Shown here: one piece after another, positions 59,096-64,000 of the stretch
How the letters are laid out: each line of letters starts with the position of its first letter
How positions within the stretch are numbered: position 1 is the stretch's first letter
Assembly (NCBI RefSeq): GCF_002865585.1
Contig: NZ_CP025581.1
Coordinates: 1,116,001-1,180,000, forward strand
From: Nocardioides houyundeii
GTDB taxonomy: Bacteria; Actinomycetota; Actinomycetes; Propionibacteriales; Nocardioidaceae
DNA: 64,000 nt
Direction of reading: 5' to 3'
Notes under the pieces: generated by a model
Told to the model about the DNA's origin: nothing
Database searches by the model: none
The model's input: the letters and a program-made list of their open reading frames with translations, nothing else
Program-made: the position numbers and the translations under genes

Positions 59096-59512
59096 TAAGT
59101 GCGAGGAAGGGTCACCAGCCTCAGGCGGGGCGGAGTCGTCGGGTCGACCCGGGGCGTGGGACCCGACTAGTCCGGTTGCGCGCAGAGACCGGCTGTCAGG
59201 CCGCATGCCCGGAGCGCAGACCTGGCGGCGCGGCGCAGCCGCGCCTTGACTAAGTAAGGGTGAATTCGACAACCCGGCGCGTTGATGGATGTCGTGTCCT
59301 GCCAGGTGCTTGACGCTGGTGTGCCAGGCGCCTGCTCGGCAAATTGCCGCGACGGCAGCCCTCGGGTCGACGATGCTTGCGGCCTTGGGCTGGAGGTCGG
59401 GAACGACATTTAATTGCGTTGTCGTTGATCGTGCATCAGCCCCGCTCGGTCCCCGTGGTGGTCGCCGGGCGCCGACGCGGCCGCGCGGATAACGTGGCGC
59501 GCCCAAGAAACA
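59096..59512. other. Intergenic stretch without supported genes
   Basis: About 417 bases, mostly high-GC, with no frame longer than about 80 codons that looks coding. It lies between copy B of the intergenic repeat and the tRNA-Lys terminator and probably belongs to the chromosome backbone. A short AT-richer patch, TTTAATTGCG, sits near 59409-59418. Confidence 0.5.
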
Positions 59513-59549
59513 CAAAACCGCAGGTCACGTGGTTTGACCTGCGGTTTTG
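59513..59549 (-). terminator. Terminator of the truncated tRNA-Lys
   Basis: 15-bp perfect stem CAAAACCGCAGGTCA (59513-59527) with TGACCTGCGGTTTTG (59535-59549) and a seven-base loop, ending in T4 on the minus strand. It starts eight bases after the tRNA remnant. Confidence 0.88.
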
Positions 59550-59556
59550 CTGGATG

Positions 59557-59598
59557 TACGCCATCAGGGACTTGAACCCCGAACCCGTTGATTAAGAG
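59557..59598 (-). pseudogene. tRNA-Lys (CUU) 3' half, putative attachment site of an island
   Basis: The minus-strand text CTCTTAATCAACGGGTTCGG onward is the anticodon loop (anticodon CTT), 3' anticodon stem, variable region, T-arm (CGGGGTTCAAGTCCCTG) and acceptor 3' strand of tRNA-Lys. The 5' half is missing: nothing upstream pairs with TCAAC. The break falls at the first base of the anticodon loop, the usual crossover point of tyrosine integrases. With its own terminator kept on the left, the chromosome backbone lies left and the island lies right. Confidence 0.82.
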
Positions 59599-59605
59599 CC
59601 TCGGC

Positions 59606-59865
59606 ATGGATGTGCGCGTTGGTGTTTAACGGCCATCCGCATGGTCAGGTGAGGCCGTTCGGCAGTTGGCTCGTGCTGGATAGTGCGCCTCGGCTGCCGT
59701 CTGAACTGCAGTCATGAAGCAGCGGTGCGCTGCGAGAGACTGGTTAGGTGATCGATCGGGTAATCGCTTCGCATGCAGCGTTGGGACTTGGCGGCCCGGC
59801 ACCACTGGGCCGCCTAGCCGAAAGCCGCGTGCATCTGCTCCGGGGGCGGGTGCCGCGCCTGCCCC
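59606..59865. other. Island end, no gene seen
   Basis: 260 bases between the tRNA remnant and the zinc-ribbon gene. No supported coding frame. Lower GC than the backbone. Confidence 0.5.
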
Positions 59866-60201
59866 CTAGTTCTCCGAGCCGCTCTGTTCGGCGGGGCGTT
59901 GTCGCGTCTCGATGTTGGAGGAGGTCGACGAGACTTGGGAATGGGTCCTGGCGCTGTGGATTCTTGACGCCGCGTCCAGTCGACGCGCTGCTTCGGTGAT
60001 CCCTATGACCGTTTTGGTGTAAGCCGTTTTCACCGACGCCTCAGCGCGTCGGTCCTGGGCTGAATGCGGAATGTCCATGCAGGGGTGTTTGGGCCACGGT
60101 GGTCCGATCAGGTTGAAGTATGCGCACCCGCCGAATTCGTCTCGAAAAAACCAGACCGGCGCTTTGCAAAGGGGACAGATGGCGTTGGGGGTGCGTGGCA
60201 T
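59866..60201 (-). CDS. Hypothetical zinc-ribbon-like protein
   Basis: 111 residues when started at MPRTPNAICPLCKAPVWFFRD (ATG 60201); the frame is open upstream but that part is not convincing. CPLC near residue 9 and the pattern VWFFRDEFGGCAYFNLIGPPWPKHPCMD look like a small family of restriction- or phage-associated zinc-ribbon proteins. No named domain can be given. The later residues (KTVIGITEAARRLD) are helical. Its GC is clearly lower than that of genes left of the tRNA remnant. Confidence 0.45.
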   Translation of the reverse strand: MPRTPNAICPLCKAPVWFFRDEFGGCAYFNLIGPPWPKHPCMDIPHSAQDRRAEASVKTAYTKTVIGITEAARRLDAASRIHSARTHSQVSSTSSNIETRQRPAEQSGSEN

Positions 60202-60763
60202 GGTTTCCCATGCGCCTGGGGGATATGACCCGGTCGAGTGAGACGACGGTGGAGTGTCGCCAGAGCCTCTGGGCGGGCTGGAGACGCGGAAGAGCGGGGA
60301 ACGAGAGGACTTCAGCCAAGGCACCGGGAGGCGGTTCACAGTGTGGCCGGAGACCCAGTGAATCGTTCCGCTCGTGCTTTTACGCCAGTGTCCGCGTCGG
60401 TGATACTGAGCCACTTGAAGTCCTCTCTGCGTCGGGCACGAACTGAGGCTAGTCAGGCGCAGCGGCTTCGAAGGGCCGTTCACCCAGCAGGCCCGTTCGA
60501 CCATCCGTGTGAAGGCGTCATCCGCTGTCAGGACGCAACACCGTGCGCACCGGGTAGCGGCCCCAGGAGCAGCTTCTTGATCAGGACACAGTGATGCCGG
60601 ACGTACGCCCCGAACGTGGCCCAGTGACAGCTGCACCTAATACCTGCTATTGGATGATCGGGGGTGATGTACGGATAGGTGACATCTTGAACTGGCCCCT
60701 TGTTTGGGTTCAAGTCCAGATGGGTGCAAGCAGTAGACCGCAGGTCACATCACGTTCTGCCGC
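60202..60763. other. Island segment without supported genes; partial repeat of the tRNA-Lys end
   Basis: 562 bases. The end near 60706-60747 carries GGGTTCAAGTCC and, 19 bases later, ACCGCAGGTCA, both also in the tRNA-Lys remnant plus terminator but in opposite orientation. No convincing gene. Confidence 0.5.
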
Positions 60764-61534
60764 TTAGGGATGGTACTCCCATTCATAGTAGCCGTCGTTC
60801 AGCATCTTCAAGTAGACCTCGGTCTGACCGCCGTCGACGTCCTCAACGGCGCAGATTACGAAGTCGCCATCGCCGTAATTTCGGTCAACTGGGCAGGAAA
60901 CGCTGGTGTCGACGATTCCTGCCTCGTCCAACTCCTGCTCGATTGCCCGCTCCATCGCAGGGATCTCAACCTCCGTTTGCGACCAAGACCAGATCGCAAT
61001 TCCAACTCCGCTCACCATTAGTACGAACCAGACGATGGGGAGCGCGACGGTTGTCCTAGTAAGACGTGTGCGGTTGATGAGGTGCGCTGGCGCTCCGACT
61101 ACATATAGGAGGAGGGTGAGCAACCAGAACGCGCGACTCGTGTGGCCAGCAGAATGGAGGACCTCGTGATCGCGATATGCACACTGCGCGGCGGCCAGCA
61201 CCAGCAACGCCGAAAGAGGAATCGTCCAATCGCTTTCCCAGAACACACTCACCCCCAAGATCGGGATCGGGGATAGAGCGAGTAGCCAGGCCCAACTGTT
61301 CGCTACGCCGTGGTCTGGGTAGGGGGCAGCAACGTTGGAGTGGAACGGTCCAACTGGATCGCCGGGTCGGGGCGCTTGGGGGGTTGCGGGGACCCATCCC
61401 TGTCCATCCCAGAACTGGGTCCCATCGGGGCTGACGATGCGGTGGTCGTCCGGTTCAACGGCGGCCCACTCCTGTCCATTCCACTTCTGCATACCGTCGG
61501 GGCTGAGGATTGGACCGCTCTCATCGTTCGTCAC
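60764..61534 (-). CDS. Membrane protein with two WW-like/DUF2510-like N-terminal repeats
   Basis: 256 residues. The N-terminus repeats ILSPDGMQKWNGQEWAAV and IVSPDGTQFWDGQGWVPA (spacing about 25), a SPDG-x-W-x-G-x-W module of the DUF2510 type. Four hydrophobic helices follow (about 83-175), and a C-terminal extracytoplasmic domain has a C-PVDRNYGDGDFVICAVEDVDGG pair of cysteines, similar to DUF4333-type tails. No enzymatic motif. It is the best-supported protein-coding gene in the left part of the island and has lower GC than the backbone. Confidence 0.75.
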   Translation of the reverse strand: MTNDESGPILSPDGMQKWNGQEWAAVEPDDHRIVSPDGTQFWDGQGWVPATPQAPRPGDPVGPFHSNVAAPYPDHGVANSWAWLLALSPIPILGVSVFWESDWTIPLSALLVLAAAQCAYRDHEVLHSAGHTSRAFWLLTLLLYVVGAPAHLINRTRLTRTTVALPIVWFVLMVSGVGIAIWSWSQTEVEIPAMERAIEQELDEAGIVDTSVSCPVDRNYGDGDFVICAVEDVDGGQTEVYLKMLNDGYYEWEYHP

Positions 61535-62037
61535 TCCCGCACTATCTCAGTAGAACGGGGTGCCCTACGGGCGATCAACAATCTCGGCTGCAGGGCAAAG
61601 GTCGATTCGTCCTGATCGTGAGACCTGACCGTCGGGGACGGGGACGGGGACGGGGACGGTGCGAGGGTCGCGGCTTTGCACCCTAGTTGGGCTAGAGTCC
61701 ACCCGGAGGTTAAGGATTATCGGAAGGGCGAATCGTAGAAGTTAACGAGTCTTCCTTCGAATATGCACTCCGCATCGTTGGAGATTCCTAGATGTCCTTG
61801 CCAGTTCTGACAGGGAACGTATCCCTGTTGCCGCAGACTGACTCTGGTGGTCGCTCTGTCGCCCCTGCGCGAAGAGCGGTTCCTTCCGCTTGTCGCTCAG
61901 CCTGTCGGTCCCGTCGGGAAGACTGTCGTCGTGACGAGGGGTCTCCAGTCAAAATCGAAGAGGTGCGCAGATGCACGAGGTATGGGGGGTTGCACGGGTG
62001 AGCGCGAATCAGGTGCGAGCGCAGAGATGATGCGCGC
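61535..62037. other. Intergenic region with short GGGGAC repeats
   Basis: 503 bases between divergent genes. A hexanucleotide run GGGGAC x4 sits at about 61634-61657. The remainder has AT-richer patches (61710-61790) suited to promoters of both genes. No supported gene. Confidence 0.6.
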
Positions 62038-63072
62038 ATGACCGGCAAGAAGAGCGCTGCGAAGCTCCATCACTATGTGCCGCAGGGGTACCTTCGGGGA
62101 TTCGCGACGAGCCAAGAGCGCATCAGGGTCGTGCCCCTTGACCGCACCCGGCCGCCATACACGCCGAGCGTGAAGAACGTGGCTGCGCAGAACCACTTCC
62201 ACACGGTCGGCGAGTTCGAGGAGCCGGATGCGTTCGAGAAGGCGCTCAGCGAAGTCGAGGGCCAGGCCCTCGGTATCATCAGGGGCTTTGCCAAGGGCGA
62301 GTTTCCTCCCTCCGAGGAGAACAGGTGGGCCTTCGCCCACTACATGGCCTTGCAAAGCGTGCGCGGGCCGGATACCCGGAGGACAACCGAGCACCTCCGC
62401 GCGACCATGGTTCGGCTCGAGGTAGGTGTCGGTGGTCGCAAGAACGTCGGTACTTGGATCCGTGAGAACCTTGGGTTCGATCCGTCGCCGGAGCAAGAGG
62501 ATCGAATTTGGGACGAAGCCACCCAGCCCGGTGGACCGCCGATCGGATTCTCAAACCTGGCTCACATTCAGAACACGGTCGCGACCGCAATCGAACTGAC
62601 GCCCTACCTTGCCATCCGTCCCTGGGGACTCGTTCGCTTCGACCGACGCTCCCTCATCACATCGGATGCCCCAGTCAGTCTGGTGCGCCGACCGGATGAC
62701 GAGCCATGGGAAGGAGTCGGCTTCGCGACGGCACGGGGCGTCACCTTCCCGCTCACTCGCAAGTTGGGGCTGCTCATGAGTGATCCCATGGCGATGTTGG
62801 AGGGTGCCGGAGCGGAAGATCCGCGTGTCCAGCAGCTCCGCGAGATGGTGCTTGCCGGACGGATCGACCGGATCCAGTCAGGGACCACAGCAATGGAGAA
62901 ACTGTTCAACCTGCACACGGCGGAATCGGCTAGGGAGTACGTCTTTCACCACCCCGAGGACGAGCGGTACGTCCCTGTCAATCTGCCCGAGCCGGACGTG
63001 GTCAACATCAAGCCGATGGGTGGTCTCGTTGATATGGATTTTGACGGTGAGCCGCTGTTCGCATCCGATTGA
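62038..63072 (+). CDS. DUF4238 protein
   Basis: 344 residues from ATG. The opening KLHHYVPQGYLRGFAT is the hallmark HHYVPQ-x-YL-x-GF of DUF4238. Further conserved parts are NHFHTVGEFEEPDAFEKALSEVEGQALGII, NRWAFAHYMALQSVRGPDTRR and the central DRRSLITSDAPVSLVRR, followed by LTRKLGLLMSD. The family occurs often in islands and near defence genes, but a biochemical role is not known. It stands alone on the island and is not degraded. Confidence 0.9.
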   Translation: MTGKKSAAKLHHYVPQGYLRGFATSQERIRVVPLDRTRPPYTPSVKNVAAQNHFHTVGEFEEPDAFEKALSEVEGQALGIIRGFAKGEFPPSEENRWAFAHYMALQSVRGPDTRRTTEHLRATMVRLEVGVGGRKNVGTWIRENLGFDPSPEQEDRIWDEATQPGGPPIGFSNLAHIQNTVATAIELTPYLAIRPWGLVRFDRRSLITSDAPVSLVRRPDDEPWEGVGFATARGVTFPLTRKLGLLMSDPMAMLEGAGAEDPRVQQLREMVLAGRIDRIQSGTTAMEKLFNLHTAESAREYVFHHPEDERYVPVNLPEPDVVNIKPMGGLVDMDFDGEPLFASD

Positions 63073-63225
63073 CGTGAGACCAATCTGGCGGAAGTTGGCG
63101 TGCTGCGCACCGGGGTTGCCTCGCTTTCTACCCAGTCCCGACCTCCGACACGACCACTACACCCTCATCTGTGATGAGCCACTAATGGTCGCCCGGACGA
63201 TGGGCGACGGTGTCACACTGCCTGA

Positions 63226-63618
63226 GTGACCTATGCAGCCTTGGCCATCTCCGTTATGGCCTTAGCCTTTACTGTTGCTTCTTTCTGGTGGCTCAATGCC
63301 CGGCGAGGAAGGTTGATGGGTATCGAGCCAACGACCTGGGCTGCGCATATCAAACGTGACAAACGCTCCGTCCTGCGGCTACCACTTGTGGTGTACAACA
63401 CGGGTGCCATGCCGCTCATTGTGGTTCGGCTTCAACTCCGTTTCCTGGCGTCTGGGCACAGTCTTGAGTGGGAATGGACTGCTTCGAAAGTCGAGCCACA
63501 TGGTGATGAACGAGACGCGCGCAAAGCGTTCGTCGTCGCCGGTCGATCTGCGCACGAAACCGTGGCGGTCTTCATGGGAAATTACCCTTGTCGACGACGC
63601 TCGAAAATGAGGCCATAG
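63226..63618 (+). pseudogene. Hypothetical membrane protein truncated by IS insertion
   Basis: From GTG (MTYAALAISVMALAFTVASFWWLNARRGR), one membrane helix followed by a beta-rich soluble part (RLPLVVYNTGAMPLIVVRLQLRFLASGHSLEWEWT). The final residues NYPCRRRSKMRP are read from the IS end at 63589 onward, so the native C-terminus is lost beyond the element. No family recognised. The insertion is probably recent because the 5' part is well kept. Confidence 0.65.
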
Positions 63619-64000
63619 CGACGGGCGAAAACGAGGCCACCCCGACAGATTGGGTGGGTGATCTCAGTGGAGGATTGGGCTCTGATTCGGCGGCTGGTCG
63701 CGGACGGGGTTCCGCAGCGGCAGGTCGCGCGGGATTTGGGGGTCGGACGGTCGACGGTGGCGCGGGCGGTGGCCTCGGATGGGCCACCGAAGTACGAGCG
63801 GCCGGCGGTCCCGACGTCGTTCGATCCCTACGAGGCTCGGGTGCGTCAGCTGTTGAAGGACACCCCGGACATGCCGGCCACCGTGCTGGCCGAACGGGTG
63901 GGATGGACCGGGTCGATCACCTGGTTCCGTGACCACGTTCGGCGGCTTCGTCCCGAGCATCGGCCGGTCGACCCTGCGGACCGGTTGGTCTGGGCGGCCG
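63589..64000 (+). mobile_element. IS21-family insertion sequence, left end and start of istA (continues past window)
   Basis: The element begins around TGTCGACGACGC (63589) and shows repeated left-end motifs, CGAAAATGAGGCCA and CGAAAACGAGGCCA at about 63602-63638, as in IS21-type ends that bind the transposase. The target gene upstream is cut here. Right end not in window. A target-site duplication cannot be checked. Confidence 0.75.
63658..64000 (+). CDS. istA: IS21-family transposase IstA (5' part)
   Basis: Open at the right edge; at least 114 residues from GTG (VISVEDWALIRRLVADGVPQ). The HTH GVPQRQVARDLGVGRSTVARAV, followed by PTSFDPYEARVRQLLKDTPDMPATVLAERVGW, is the IstA N-terminal DNA-binding region; the DDE integrase core lies beyond the window. 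IstB should follow. Confidence 0.85.
   Translation, partial: MISVEDWALIRRLVADGVPQRQVARDLGVGRSTVARAVASDGPPKYERPAVPTSFDPYEARVRQLLKDTPDMPATVLAERVGWTGSITWFRDHVRRLRPEHRPVDPADRLVWAA

Noticed and set aside
59096..59512. Several short frames between the RTX gene and the tRNA remnant
   Set aside because: All are below about 80 codons, overlap in conflicting frames and match no family pattern.
60700..60720. A possible second complete tRNA near GGGTTCAAGTCC
   Set aside because: Only a T-arm-like segment is present; there is no acceptor stem, D-arm or anticodon arm.

Overview
The window is high-GC DNA (roughly 70% by eye, lower at the right end) from an actinomycete. Gene content, the furA-katG pair, an NlpC/P60 gene behind a c-di-AMP riboswitch, the Mec/CysO/CysM cysteine cluster, DUF3039/DUF3048/DUF3152/DUF3618 genes and many TAGNNT -10 boxes 6-9 nt before start codons all point to Actinobacteria. 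Nocardioidaceae is my best guess, by inference and not by database match. Genes are dense and often overlap by ATGA, GTGA or TGATG.

Left third (1-31 kb): a TGATG-coupled operon of a flavin amine oxidase, an exported RidA-like protein and a small TatA; a large secreted reprolysin-like metalloprotease; furA-katG; two alpha/beta hydrolases; DUF1905, a YcaQ-like winged-helix protein, HIT and FabG; the riboswitch-controlled NlpC/P60 protein; a DUF3048 lipoprotein; TetR, YqgE, DUF3039, a DExH helicase and IclR; a ferric-siderophore ABC importer behind an IdeR/DtxR-type box; an Lrp-type regulator divergent from 4-hydroxyphenylpyruvate dioxygenase; a LysE exporter divergent from its LysR-type regulator; and a polar amino acid ABC importer.

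Middle (31-51 kb): DUF1697, an enoyl-CoA hydratase, and the NAD-salvage genes pncA and pncB, separated by an AbiEi/DUF559-like putative nuclease gene with three copies of one short motif at its ends. Then comes a block that, from memory, follows the order of the Mycobacterium tuberculosis Rv1330c-Rv1341 region: pncB, clpS, DUF2017, mec, cysO, cysM, murI, an MBL phosphodiesterase, rph and rdgB. Inserted into it are a NUDIX hydrolase, an MFS pump with a MarR-type operator, an MBL hydrolase, a membrane phosphodiesterase, a NYN-domain protein, a DUF3152 protease-like protein, an alkaline-phosphatase-type enzyme and an ABC exporter.

Right part (51-64 kb): tRNA-Leu(UAG), a Bcp peroxiredoxin, a CbiMNQO nickel/cobalt ECF transporter behind a Nur-like palindrome, DUF3618, a GroES-like fragment, a membrane protein, an orphan MASE1-type histidine kinase and an RTX-repeat secreted protein. 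At about 59.55 kb a tRNA-Lys gene is cut exactly at the anticodon loop. Only its 3' half and terminator remain, which marks the junction of an integrated island running right to the window edge. The island is sparse and carries a zinc-ribbon protein, a membrane protein, DUF4238, a membrane protein gene cut by an IS, and the left end of an IS21-family element.

Ten genes are each interrupted by one or two single-base losses in short G or C runs. Every case can be restored by adding one G or C, and the translation then matches its family. This uniform pattern looks more like homopolymer error in the assembly than like ten real pseudogenes.
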